A stretch of DNA of 64,000 nt, taken from contig JAQGIC010000035.1 in NCBI GenBank assembly GCA_028288725.1, positions 1 through 64,000 of the forward strand, in the 5' to 3' direction. The position numbers and the translations under genes were made by a program. The notes beneath the pieces were generated by a model, which saw nothing but the letters and a program-made list of their open reading frames with translations, was not told the DNA's origin and did no database searches. This DNA comes from Rhodospirillales bacterium (GTDB lineage: Bacteria > Pseudomonadota > Alphaproteobacteria > ATCC43930 > CGMCC-115725). Below are positions 29,393 through 41,320 of the stretch, piece after piece (within the stretch, counting starts at the first letter, position 1; the number at the start of each line of letters is the position of its first letter).

Positions 29393-30589
29393 ATGTCCCT
29401 GACCGTCAGCGCGCAAGCGCGCCCCCCACGCCCGCCCGGTGCCACCGCCGCCTTGGTGCTGAACGACGGCACGGTCTATTGGGGACGCGGCGTGGGCGCC
29501 ACGGGCACCCAGGTCGGCGAGGTCTGCTTCAACACCTCGATCACCGGCTACCAGGAGATCATGACCGACCCGTCCTACGCCGGGCAGATCATCAGCTTTA
29601 CCTTCCCCCATATCGGCAACGTCGGCGCCAATCCGGAAGATGTCGAGACCACGACGGCGGCCGCCCGCGGCCTGGTCATCCGCACCGACATCACGGATCC
29701 CGCCAACTGGCGCGCGGTCCAGGGCTTCGATGCCTGGCTGAAGAAGAACAACCTGATCGGCCTCGCCGGCATCGACACCCGCGCGCTGACCCGCCGCATC
29801 CGCGACAAGGGCCCGCCGAACGGGGCGATCATCCACGCGCCCGACGGCAACATCGATATCGACGCGCTCCTGGCCCAGGCCCAGGCCTGGCCCGGCCTCG
29901 AAGGCATGGATCTGGCGCTGGAAGTCAGCTGCCGCCAGACCTACGGCTGGGACCAGACGCGCTGGAGCCTGGACGGCGGCTACGGTACGCTGGACGCGCC
30001 GAAGCGCCATGTCGTCGCGGTCGATTACGGCGCCAAGCACAATATCCTGCGCTCGCTCGCGGCCAACGGCTGCCGGGTCACCGTCGTGCCGGCCAATGCC
30101 ACGGCCGAGGAGATCCTGCGCCACGAGCCCGACGGCATCTTCCTGTCGAACGGGCCGGGCGATCCGGCGGCGACCGGCGAATATGCGGTGCCGGTGGTGA
30201 AGGCACTGATCGACAGCGGCAAGCCGATCTTCGGCATCTGTCTCGGCCATCAGATCCTGAGCCTCGCGGTCGGCGGCACCACGACCAAGATGTCGAACGG
30301 CCACCGCGGCGCCAATCACCCGGTCAAGGACCTGGAGACCGGCAAGGTCGAGATCACCAGCCAGAACCACGGCTTCCGCGTCATGCCGGAAAGCTTGCCG
30401 GCCAATACGGTCGTAACCCACGTCTCGTTGTTCGACGGCACCAACGAGGGCTTCCGCCTGACCGACAGGCCGGTGTTCTCGGTCCAGCACCATCCCGAGG
30501 CCTCGCCGGGGCCCCAGGACAGCAACTATCTGTTCGAGCGCTTCGTGCGGCTGATCGACGACCACACCGCCGGAAAGGGAGCGAAGTAG
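29393..30589 (+). CDS. carA: Carbamoyl-phosphate synthase small subunit (glutamine amidotransferase)
   Basis: Hydrolyses glutamine and passes ammonia to CarB for carbamoyl phosphate, used in arginine and pyrimidine synthesis. The class I amidotransferase triad is present: C283 in GICLGHQ and H367/E369 in HHPEASPGP. The N-terminal CPSase_sm domain reads [15 protein letters not shown] and [17 protein letters not shown]. At 398 residues it has normal length. The start at 29393 has GAGGAG upstream; an earlier in-frame ATG (29315) is unlikely. carB follows after one base. Confidence 0.97.
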   Translation: MSLTVSAQARPPRPPGATAALVLNDGTVYWGRGVGATGTQVGEVCFNTSITGYQEIMTDPSYAGQIISFTFPHIGNVGANPEDVETTTAAARGLVIRTDITDPANWRAVQGFDAWLKKNNLIGLAGIDTRALTRRIRDKGPPNGAIIHAPDGNIDIDALLAQAQAWPGLEGMDLALEVSCRQTYGWDQTRWSLDGGYGTLDAPKRHVVAVDYGAKHNILRSLAANGCRVTVVPANATAEEILRHEPDGIFLSNGPGDPAATGEYAVPVVKALIDSGKPIFGICLGHQILSLAVGGTTTKMSNGHRGANHPVKDLETGKVEITSQNHGFRVMPESLPANTVVTHVSLFDGTNEGFRLTDRPVFSVQHHPEASPGPQDSNYLFERFVRLIDDHTAGKGAK

Positions 30590-30590
30590 C

Positions 30591-33857
<3,267 letters not shown>

Positions 33858-33909
33858 GGACGGTTTCTTATTCCCGCATCGCCGAAATTCAGGTCAGGCC
33901 GTCGAAGAA

Positions 33910-34380
33910 ATGCAAAGAGTTCCTATGACCGTGGGTGGCTTCAGCCGGATGCAGGAAGAACTGCGCCGCCTGAAGAGCATTGACCGACCGGCCGTGATCC
34001 GCGCCATCGCCGAGGCGCGCGAGCACGGCGATCTTTCGGAAAACGCCGAATATCACGCCGCGCGCGAACGGCAGTCCTTCATCGAGGGCCGTGTCCTCGA
34101 ACTGGAGGACAAGATCTCGCGGGCCGAAGTGATCGACGTCAGCAAGCTGTCGGGCGGCGCCGTCAAGTTCGGCGCCACCGTGGTGCTGGCCGACGAAGAG
34201 ACCGACGAAGAGACCAAATACCAGATCGTCGGCGAGGACGAAGCCGACATCAAACAGGGTCTGCTGTCGGTCACGTCGCCGCTCGGGCGCGCCCTGATCG
34301 GCAAGCAGGCCAAGGAAAGCGTCGAGGTCACCACCCCGCGTGGCGCCAAATCCTACGAGATCGTCAAGGTCCTGTTCTGA
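33910..34380 (+). CDS. greA: Transcription elongation factor GreA
   Basis: A 156-residue factor that rescues backtracked RNA polymerase by stimulating transcript cleavage. The N-terminal coiled coil carries the acidic tip in [15 protein letters not shown]. The C-terminal FKBP-like domain carries [20 protein letters not shown]. The start at 33910 ([18 protein letters not shown]) matches alphaproteobacterial GreA; the open frame extends upstream to 33793 but that part overlaps the end of carB. carB-greA is a frequent order in this class. Confidence 0.96.
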   Translation: MQRVPMTVGGFSRMQEELRRLKSIDRPAVIRAIAEAREHGDLSENAEYHAARERQSFIEGRVLELEDKISRAEVIDVSKLSGGAVKFGATVVLADEETDEETKYQIVGEDEADIKQGLLSVTSPLGRALIGKQAKESVEVTTPRGAKSYEIVKVLF

Positions 34381-34399
34381 AGCGATCCTCGCCCTTCCC

Positions 34400-34426
34400 G
34401 TCAATCCCGCGAAAGCGGGAATCCAG
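34400..34426. repeat. REP-like palindrome after greA
   Basis: TCCCGC (34405-34410) and GCGGGA (34415-34420) with a GAAA loop, flanked by GTCAA and ATCCAG. Degenerate member of the GCGGGAATGAC family, lying 20 bases after the greA stop. Confidence 0.7.
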
Positions 34427-34477
34427 GGTAGCGGCAAAGGCGATCGAAGCGGGACGGCACATCGTGCGCTCGGCTCC

Positions 34478-34503
34478 GGATTCCCGCTTTCGCGGGAATG
34501 ACG
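34478..34503. repeat. REP-like palindrome, inverted partner of the previous
   Basis: ATTCCCGC (34480-34487), TTTC loop, GCGGGAAT (34492-34499), then GACG. With the element at 34400 it forms a head-to-head pair ~60 bases apart, the layout of REP/BIME-type elements. Confidence 0.75.
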
Positions 34504-34525
34504 CTTTGGCAGGCACAACGAAAAA

Positions 34526-34551
34526 GGGGCGCGGACATCGGTCCGCGCCCC
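34526..34551. terminator. Rho-independent terminator of the Lrp-type gene (and perhaps greA)
   Basis: GGGGCGCGGA (34526-34535) pairs with TCCGCGCCCC (34542-34551) across six bases. On the minus strand it is followed by TTTTT (complement of 34521-34525), just after the Lrp-type stop at 34575. It can also act on the plus strand as a weaker terminator. Confidence 0.85.
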
Positions 34552-34574
34552 CTTCGTCTTGGTCCGCCCGACGA

Positions 34575-35066
34575 TCAATCCTCATCGATCGCATCCACGT
34601 CGATCGGCACGCCGACCGCGTATTTGCTCGATCGGATCGCGAGCGCGGATTTGACGTGGCTGACGTTGGGCGCGGTCGTCAGTTTGGTGGTGAGGAACCG
34701 GTGGTAATTGTCCCAATCCGTCGCCACGACCTTCAAGAGGAAGTCGGTTTCGCCGGCCAGCATGTGCGCCTCGCGCACCTCGGGCCAGCCGCCGACCAGA
34801 TCCTCGAACGCCTTCAGGTCGCCTTCGGCCTGGCTGACCAGGCCGACATGGGCAAAGACGGTCACGCCGTAGCCGAGCGCGTCGGGCTCGATCGCGGCGT
34901 GATAGCCCTTGATGTAGCCTGCCTCTTCCAATGCGCGCACGCGGCGCAGGCAGGGTGGGGCGGAAATACCGGCGCGGCGCGCCAACTCGACGTTGGTCAT
35001 CCGGCCATCATTCTGCAAATCCCGCAGGATCCGCCGGTCGATCCTGTCGAGCTTAATTCGACGCAT
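34575..35066 (-). CDS. Lrp/AsnC family transcriptional regulator
   Basis: A 163-residue regulator. The N-terminal winged helix carries KLDRIDRRILRDLQNDGRMT and AGISAPPCLRRVRALEEAGY; the C-terminal RAM effector-binding domain runs to residue ~150. The PPCLRRV recognition helix is typical of alphaproteobacterial Lrp. Members sense amino acids and form octamers. The start at 35066 (MRRIKLDRID) is an ATG; an upstream TTG is possible. It is divergent from the ELM1-like gene. Confidence 0.93.
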   Translation of the reverse strand: MRRIKLDRIDRRILRDLQNDGRMTNVELARRAGISAPPCLRRVRALEEAGYIKGYHAAIEPDALGYGVTVFAHVGLVSQAEGDLKAFEDLVGGWPEVREAHMLAGETDFLLKVVATDWDNYHRFLTTKLTTAPNVSHVKSALAIRSSKYAVGVPIDVDAIDED

Positions 35067-35167
35067 GTATGGAGCCCTCAAAAGATTTTGGGCAACTATC
35101 TTACAAATTACGTCGCCAAATCAACACATGTGAACCGTGTGCATAGGAGATCGGCGGGAGAAAATTC

Positions 35168-36133
35168 ATGAGCGCCGGGGTCTGGTTGCTTTATGACGGC
35201 AAGGTCGGCCTGCGCAGCCAGGTCGTCGGTGTCGCCGAGGCCGTCGGCCTGCCGTTTCAGGAAAAAAAGCTCTCGATTCGCTATCCCTGGAAGGGTTTGC
35301 CGCCGCTCATATGGTGGAACGCGACCGCGGCCGCCGGCCGTTTCGGCGACCGCCTGATACCGCCCTGGCCCCGTCTGGTCATCGCCGCCGGCGGCCGGTC
35401 GGCGGCGCCGGCGCTGGCCATACGGCGCAAGAATCAGGGCCGCACGGTCGTGGTGCAGATCCAGGATCCGAAGATCCCGCCGGACCGCTTCGATCTGATG
35501 ATCGTCGCCGATCACGATAAAGTGCGCGGGCCCAACGTCATGGTCTCGCTGGGCGCGGTCCATCCGGTCACGCCGGCCAAGCTCGCCGCCGGTGCGGCGG
35601 CCTGGGCGCCACGCCTCGCCCACCTGCCCCATCCGCGCATCGCCGTGGTCTTCGGCGGCGACAACGGCGTCTATCGCCTGACGCCCGAAATCACCAACCG
35701 GATCGCCGATCAACTGGCCGTGCTGGTGCGCGACGGCGCCGGGCTGATGATCACGACCTCGCGCCGGACCGGGGCCGAAGCCGAGGCGATCCTGCGCGCC
35801 AAGCTCGCCGGCCCCCAGGTCGAGATCTGGTCCGGCACCGGCGAAAACCCCTATTTCGGCTATCTGGGCCTGGCCGACCATATTCTGGTCACCGCCGACT
35901 CGGTGTCGATGATCACCGAGGCGAGCGCGTCCGGCAAACCGGTCCATGTGCTGCCGCTCGAAGGCGGCTCGAAGAAATTCGAGCGCTTCCATCAGGCGAT
36001 GCATAGCGCCGGCATCACCCGGCCGTTCGACGGCAGCCTGCAACACTGGCACTACACGCCCCAGGACGACACCGGCGCCGCCGGCGCCCGCATCCGCCAG
36101 ATCATGCAGGACCGCGGCCTATGGCCGGCCTGA
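35168..36133 (+). CDS. ELM1/GtrOC1-family protein (mitochondrial fission ELM1-like)
   Basis: A 321-residue protein of the ELM1 (DUF1022) family, which has a nucleotide-sugar-transferase-like two-domain fold. Visible motifs are VWLLYDGKVGLRSQVVGVAE, PRLVIAAGGRSAAPALAIRR, VVFGGDNGVYRLTPE and VTADSVSMITEASASGKPV. In plants ELM1 recruits a dynamin to mitochondria; in bacteria an envelope-glycan or lipid role is likely from neighbours but unproven. It overlaps the start of the PAP2 gene by 13 bases, so the two are coupled. Confidence 0.88.
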   Translation: MSAGVWLLYDGKVGLRSQVVGVAEAVGLPFQEKKLSIRYPWKGLPPLIWWNATAAAGRFGDRLIPPWPRLVIAAGGRSAAPALAIRRKNQGRTVVVQIQDPKIPPDRFDLMIVADHDKVRGPNVMVSLGAVHPVTPAKLAAGAAAWAPRLAHLPHPRIAVVFGGDNGVYRLTPEITNRIADQLAVLVRDGAGLMITTSRRTGAEAEAILRAKLAGPQVEIWSGTGENPYFGYLGLADHILVTADSVSMITEASASGKPVHVLPLEGGSKKFERFHQAMHSAGITRPFDGSLQHWHYTPQDDTGAAGARIRQIMQDRGLWPA

Positions 36134-37605
36134 CCCGCCAGCCCATCCCGGTCCTGCTGCAGGGCGCCGCCGTCGCGGCCGGCGTGCTGTTCATGGCGCT
36201 GCCCGGCATCGATCTCTGGGTCAGCGGGTTGTTCTGGCGCCCGGCCGACGGCTTTTTCCTGCGCGACTGGGCCCCGTTCCGCGACGTGTACGCTGCCGTG
36301 CCGGTCGTGACCTGGGCGCTGGTCGTGGGTTTGCTGCTGCTAGGATTGGCGGTCTGGATCCTGGGCCGCGCGATCGGGCCGTTCGACCGGCGCACCATCC
36401 CATTCCTGCTGCTCAGCATCGCGATCGGCCCGGGACTGCTGACCAACACCGTGCTCAAGGACCATTGGGGCCGCGCCCGGCCGAACCAGGTGACCCAGTT
36501 CGGCGGCATGAAGGCATTCACGCCCGTGCTTCGCCCAAGCGACCAGTGCGGCCATAATTGCTCGTTCCCGTCGGGCCATGGCGCCATGGCCTTCTCGCTG
36601 GTGGCATTGGGCTTTCTGCCGGCGACGCGGCGGCGGCGGCAATGGGTCACCGGCACCGCGCTCGGCTTCGGTGCGCTGGTGGCGCTGGTCCGGATCGGCC
36701 AGGGCGGGCATTTCCTGTCGGACAATATCTTCGCCGCCTTGCTGGTGAGCGCCGTCGCCTGGGGGCTGCATCGCTGGATCGTCGAGGATGACGGGCTCGA
36801 TCGTCCCTGGCTCCGGCGGGTGGCACGGGGCATCGGCGAGACCGCGCTCAGCATCACCGGACGGCTCATGGCGCTGCACCCGTCGCCCCGGCGGGACTGG
36901 GTGCTCGCCGGTGCGGCCACCCTCATCGCCATCGCCGTCTCGGTCGCCTGGATCGATCGGCCGCTGGCGCTCTATTTCAAGGCCGACGACGACAGGCTGG
37001 TCCATTGGTTTCAGTGGATCACCCAGTTCGGGCTGGGCTTGGGCTGGCTGGTCTCCTCGGGGCTGGCCGCACTCGGCTTATGGGCCCTGGCGATGCGCCC
37101 TCAGGCCGGCGCGATGCGCGAGCGGTTCCTGGCCTGGGCCCTGGTGCCGGGCTTCATCTTCCTGTCGGTTCTCACCAGCGGCCTCGTCGCCAACCTCATC
37201 AAGATCCTGGTCGGCCGGACCCGGCCGAAGCTGCTGTTCGCCGACGGCAGTTTCGCGCTCACCGGCCTGTCCTTCCGCTCGGACCATTGGTCGTTTCCAT
37301 CCGGCCATGTCAGCAACGTGGCGGGCCTGGCCGCGGCGCTGACCATGCTGTGGCCGCGCCATGTCGCGGCCTATGCGCTGTTCGTGGCGCTGATCGCGTT
37401 GAGCCGCATCGGCACGACCCAGCATTTCCTCAGCGATACGATCGGTGCCGCCTTCATCGCCACCCTGGTCACCGCCTATATCCGCGGCGTGTTCACCCGC
37501 TCCGGCCTGGTGCTGGGGGATCTCAAGGCGGGGGTGCTGCAGGTTCAGCCGTCGGTGTCGTGGCGCTATCGGCTGCTGGGACAGAAAAGCCGGCATATCC
37601 CTTGA
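36121..37605 (+). CDS. Double PAP2 (lipid phosphatase) membrane protein
   Basis: A 494-residue inner-membrane protein with two complete PAP2/acid-phosphatase domains in tandem. The first has KDHWGRARP (113-121), SFPSGHG (148-154) and RIGQGGHFLSD (H197). The second has KILVGRTRP (361-369), SFPSGHV (391-397) and RIGTTQHFLSD (H435). Both have all three motifs with catalytic histidines, so neither looks dead. Each is flanked by transmembrane helices. Most bacterial PAP2 enzymes are single-domain undecaprenyl- or lipid A phosphatases. The gene begins inside the ELM1-like gene and its 3' end overlaps the ArnT-like gene by 83 bases on the other strand. Confidence 0.9.
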   Translation: MAGLTRQPIPVLLQGAAVAAGVLFMALPGIDLWVSGLFWRPADGFFLRDWAPFRDVYAAVPVVTWALVVGLLLLGLAVWILGRAIGPFDRRTIPFLLLSIAIGPGLLTNTVLKDHWGRARPNQVTQFGGMKAFTPVLRPSDQCGHNCSFPSGHGAMAFSLVALGFLPATRRRRQWVTGTALGFGALVALVRIGQGGHFLSDNIFAALLVSAVAWGLHRWIVEDDGLDRPWLRRVARGIGETALSITGRLMALHPSPRRDWVLAGAATLIAIAVSVAWIDRPLALYFKADDDRLVHWFQWITQFGLGLGWLVSSGLAALGLWALAMRPQAGAMRERFLAWALVPGFIFLSVLTSGLVANLIKILVGRTRPKLLFADGSFALTGLSFRSDHWSFPSGHVSNVAGLAAALTMLWPRHVAAYALFVALIALSRIGTTQHFLSDTIGAAFIATLVTAYIRGVFTRSGLVLGDLKAGVLQVQPSVSWRYRLLGQKSRHIP

Positions 37606-39106
37606 AGCCGGTCAGCTTGTAGATCGTGACGTCGCGCGTCGGCCCGCCCGCGGGCACGACGACATGGGCGACGGGGACATGGGCCTCGAACCGGTCGAAC
37701 ACTTCCTGGGCCTCATGGCCGGTGCGGCCGGTGATCCACAAATAGTCGCCGCCCGGCGCGCCGGGCAGGCTGTCGTCCATCTCGAAGCCGTTCTTCACAT
37801 GGCCGGCCGGGTTCCACATGCGCATCTCGAACGGATGCGGCTGCATGTAATAGATCAGCCCCGCCATCAGCTCGCGCTGGTCGGCCAGGAGCGGCAGCTC
37901 CAGATGCTCCATCCGGATCTGCGACACGCTGGTGCCGAGCGTGCGCCAGCCGCGCACCCGATGCAGCGGCTCATCCTTGGCCGGGATCGGGTGGCCGATC
38001 GCCGCCGCGATGTCGCCGGCGCCGGCCACGCCCACGAACAGCAGGACATGCAGCACGACCGACCATTGCACCAGCCCGTCGCGGCCCTTCTGGCTGAGGT
38101 ACGCCACGACCAGGATCGTCGCGGTAATATAGGTCGGGGCCGACCAGTTCGGCTGGGCGCGCGACAGAATCGATTCGACCAGCATGATCGCCAGCGTCGG
38201 CAGCGCGAAGCACATCAGCATGAGCGCGCGCCGGTCTGCCGCGACCCATCTGGCGGTCGCGACGATCGCGATCAGCGTGGCCAGGAAGATCGGCCCGAAC
38301 ACGGCGAACTGCGCGCCGGCGAATTCGGCGAAGGCCTGGGGATGCAGGCCGAAATTGCGCACATTGGCATTGTCGCGGGTATGCAGATAGCTGACGAAGC
38401 CGTTGGTCGCGTTCCAAACGAAATTGGGTGCATAGACCGCGAACGCCAGGAGGACGCTCAGCAGGAACGGTTTCACATGGCGCCGCTCGTCCGGCACCAG
38501 CACGAGGAAGCCCAGCGCCGAGCCCAGCCAGAAGCCCATGGCATATTTCGACAGCAATCCCAGGCCGCCGGCGACGCCGACCAGCAGCCACCAACGCCCG
38601 CCGCCGGCTTCGCGCGCCCGCACGAAGCCGTAGGTCGCGGCCGCCCAGCACAGGAGCAGCGGCACGTCGGTCGAGACGATGATCGCCGACAGCGATACCG
38701 CCGGGAGCGTGATGAAGGCGATGGTCGCCCAGGCGGCGATGCGCGCATCATAGAGCCGCTTGGCGATGGCATGGACGAACAGGCTGGTCGGCACATAGAG
38801 CAGCGGGGCCGAGACCTTGACCGCCAGATCGGTCTCGCCGAACAGATGGGTCGTCGCCCAGATCAGCCAGGCGATCATCGGCGGCTTGGAATAATAGCCG
38901 AACTGGAATTTCTGCGCCCAGATCCAGTATTGCGCCTCGTCGGGGTAGAGATCGATCGGCTGACCGGCGAGCCAGAGCAGACGCAGGAAGGTGACGGTGC
39001 CGACCGCCAGCAGGGCAATGCGGAACATCGGATCGACCTCGCGACGAACGCGGGGGGCGGGTTTCAGCGCGGCGGCGACCGCGGTCGAGGTTTTTTTGGC
39101 TTTCAT
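37523..39106 (-). CDS. GT-C family glycosyltransferase, ArnT/PMT_2-like
   Basis: A 527-residue membrane glycosyltransferase with about 10-12 helices. The catalytic DE motif is in the first periplasmic loop (IDLYPDEAQYW, D56/E57), followed by FQFGYYSKPPMIAWLIWATT, characteristic of dolichyl-phosphate-mannose-type or ArnT-type enzymes that use polyprenyl-phosphate sugars. The acceptor is unknown; lipid A is one option. The C-terminal ~150 residues are soluble and end in a Pro/Ala-rich tail. Its 3' end overlaps the double-PAP2 gene by 83 bases, antisense. A shorter N-terminus is possible (M27). Confidence 0.9.
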   Translation of the reverse strand: MKAKKTSTAVAAALKPAPRVRREVDPMFRIALLAVGTVTFLRLLWLAGQPIDLYPDEAQYWIWAQKFQFGYYSKPPMIAWLIWATTHLFGETDLAVKVSAPLLYVPTSLFVHAIAKRLYDARIAAWATIAFITLPAVSLSAIIVSTDVPLLLCWAAATYGFVRAREAGGGRWWLLVGVAGGLGLLSKYAMGFWLGSALGFLVLVPDERRHVKPFLLSVLLAFAVYAPNFVWNATNGFVSYLHTRDNANVRNFGLHPQAFAEFAGAQFAVFGPIFLATLIAIVATARWVAADRRALMLMCFALPTLAIMLVESILSRAQPNWSAPTYITATILVVAYLSQKGRDGLVQWSVVLHVLLFVGVAGAGDIAAAIGHPIPAKDEPLHRVRGWRTLGTSVSQIRMEHLELPLLADQRELMAGLIYYMQPHPFEMRMWNPAGHVKNGFEMDDSLPGAPGGDYLWITGRTGHEAQEVFDRFEAHVPVAHVVVPAGGPTRDVTIYKLTGFKGYAGFSVPAADSATTPTAEPAAPPP

Positions 39107-39181
39107 GGCGCGGCAACCTACCCGAAACGTCCAGCACGGCGCTAGACGGACGCATGGCCGCAGCTTCCCTCCGTTTCGTCA

Positions 39182-39199
39182 GTCCCGCTTTCGCGGGAC
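39182..39199. repeat. Short REP-like palindrome
   Basis: GTCCCGC (39182-39188), TTTC, GCGGGAC (39193-39199), in the divergent spacer between the ArnT-like gene and the 633-residue gene. It shares the CCCGCTTTCGCGGG core with the element at 34478. Confidence 0.7.
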
Positions 39200-39324
39200 G
39201 AAGCGATTGCAGGCAGGCTGTCACGCCGCGGCTGACATGCTAAGAGTGGGGTTTCGGGCTGCCCGGGTCATCGCCATATCGCAGGGCCCAGGCACCCGCC
39301 CTTTTTCAGCAAGCCCCGGACGAC

Positions 39325-41226
39325 ATGGCGCTCAAGATCGAAACCTTCTCGTCGCTCAAGGGCGGCAACAGCTTCTTCAAGGCCGTGACCCACCCGGAGA
39401 CGGCGGTGCAGGCGGCGGCCCTCGTCCGGCAGCTGGCCGCCGCGCGCTCGGTCGCGATCTATGATCCGCTGGGTTTCGCCACCGGCTTCGCCGCCTTGCG
39501 CGACCTTAGCGGCGTCCGGATCACCGGCGTCTATGTCCAGGCGGTGACCGATCTGGGCCAGGAGCGGCTGGGCCGCACGACCAGGCCGGTGACCGAGCTG
39601 GCAAGCTCGGGCGCCGATCTGGTGTTCGTGACCGCGTTCGATGCCGAGCGGCTGGTCCAGCAGGTCGCCCATCTGCTGCCCGCCGGGGCCGAGGTCGTCT
39701 CGCTCGATCTGCTGCGGCTGGACGCGAGCCTGCTGACCAACCCGCGCAATTATCTGGATCCGCTGAATTTCGCGACCAACTTCGCCTTCTTCCGCGATCG
39801 CGACGGGGCCCATACCCGCCTCGTGACCGCGAATTACTGGTCGAACTACGGCGGCAAGCAGACCTCGCTCGCGCTTACCCTGTTCGATGCCGCGGGCCAG
39901 GTGCTGGCCCATTGGCGCGAGCCGCTCGAGCCCGGCCAGTCGGCGGTCGTGATCGACAGCCGCGTCGTGCGCACCCGGTTCGACCTGCCGGCGTTCGAGG
40001 GCCAGCTGTTCATCCACGCGGTCGGCGCCGCCGGCCATGATGTGGTGAAATACGCACTCGATACGTTCGAGGAGGATGGCCCGTCGCTGTCCTGCACCCA
40101 TGACGCCAATGCCTGGCCGGCCGATTTCTATGCCGGATTGCCGGCGCCGCGTGCGGACGAGCGGGTCGTGCTCTGGGTCCAGAACAGCATGCCGATCGCC
40201 ATCCCGGCGGGCGGCATCGCGCTCAACCTCATGGGCCATAATGAGATCGTCGCCTTCGGCCGGGAAGTCGCTCCGTTCGCGACCGTGCCGCTCGACGTCG
40301 CCAGCCTGCTGCCGGACGCACGCTGGCCGCAGCAGATCGAGATCTCGGCCGGCAAATATGTCGTGCGGCCGCGCTATGAGGTGACGCGCGCCGGCCGGAC
40401 CCGCGTCGCCCATCCGAACGTCGAGCGCACCGACCTGAAGCCCGACCCCAAGATCGCCGAACTGGGCCAGTATCTGGGCAAGGGCTTCATCCTGCCGGCG
40501 CCGATTCTGCCGCCGAACCAGTGGTCGAGCCTGCTGCTGCCGACGCCGATGGCGCTGACCCAGGCGGCCCTGCCCGTCGCGGCCACGGTCTATGACCCGT
40601 CCGGCGAAGCGCTGGCGACCCGCCAGTTCGGCAATCTCGCCCGTCACGAGTCGGTCGCCTTGGAGCTGGACGAACTAATCGAAGACCGCGCATCCCTGCC
40701 CTGGGGCCATGTCGAGCTGACTTATGATTTCAGCGCCGGCACCGAGGTCGACGGCTGGCTGCACGCACTGTTCCGCTATGAGGATCGGGCGAGCGGCCAT
40801 GCCGCGGAGACCAGTTTCGGCGCCCATGTGTTCAACACGGTGCTGACCTATAAGGACGAGCCGCAGAGCTATGCGGGCCGGCCGCCGGGCCTCAGCACCC
40901 GGCTGTTCCTGCGCCTGGGTGCGGCGCCGTTCGACACGATCTGCCACCTGGTCTATCCGGCCTCGACCCCTTGGCATCCGCGGTCTTCGACCGATTTGAC
41001 CCTGCTGGATGCGACCGGTCGCGAGGTGGCGCGCCGGCGGGTCGAGATCCCGTGCGGCGGGTCGCTGTTCTGGCGGTATCAAGAGACATTCGATGCCGCC
41101 GAGCGCGCCGCGGCCGGCGCCGAGGCCTATGTCGTGATCCGCGACGTCACCTGCCGCCTGTTCGGCTACCACGGGCTCGCCGGGGCTGGCGGAAGGTTCA
41201 GCCTGGACCATATGTTTGGGTTCTAA
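39325..41226 (+). CDS. Large protein with Rossmann-like N-terminus and three similar beta segments, unknown function
   Basis: A 633-residue cytoplasmic-looking protein without a signal peptide or membrane helices. Residues ~30-135 read like a Rossmann-type domain (RSVAIYDPLGFATGFAALRD, then GADLVFVTAFDAERLVQQ), but the usual GxG loop is replaced by YDPLGFA. The rest is beta-rich and holds three related segments at ~182-212, ~417-450 and ~556-590 of the pattern TLxDaxGxxla followed by a xxSaxhxl strand (LTLFDAAGQVLAHW, ATVYDPSGEALATR, LTLLDATGREVARR). It has no close neighbour on the same strand except trxB 94 bases later. Family not recognised. Confidence 0.8.
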   Translation: MALKIETFSSLKGGNSFFKAVTHPETAVQAAALVRQLAAARSVAIYDPLGFATGFAALRDLSGVRITGVYVQAVTDLGQERLGRTTRPVTELASSGADLVFVTAFDAERLVQQVAHLLPAGAEVVSLDLLRLDASLLTNPRNYLDPLNFATNFAFFRDRDGAHTRLVTANYWSNYGGKQTSLALTLFDAAGQVLAHWREPLEPGQSAVVIDSRVVRTRFDLPAFEGQLFIHAVGAAGHDVVKYALDTFEEDGPSLSCTHDANAWPADFYAGLPAPRADERVVLWVQNSMPIAIPAGGIALNLMGHNEIVAFGREVAPFATVPLDVASLLPDARWPQQIEISAGKYVVRPRYEVTRAGRTRVAHPNVERTDLKPDPKIAELGQYLGKGFILPAPILPPNQWSSLLLPTPMALTQAALPVAATVYDPSGEALATRQFGNLARHESVALELDELIEDRASLPWGHVELTYDFSAGTEVDGWLHALFRYEDRASGHAAETSFGAHVFNTVLTYKDEPQSYAGRPPGLSTRLFLRLGAAPFDTICHLVYPASTPWHPRSSTDLTLLDATGREVARRRVEIPCGGSLFWRYQETFDAAERAAAGAEAYVVIRDVTCRLFGYHGLAGAGGRFSLDHMFGF

Positions 41227-41320
41227 GCCACCCGACCCACAAGCCTTAGCCCTTGCGTTTCGACTGTGACATTCAATACTCTCTATAGGGAAGTGGCCTG
41301 CGATAGGCCCCGGAGTTCTC

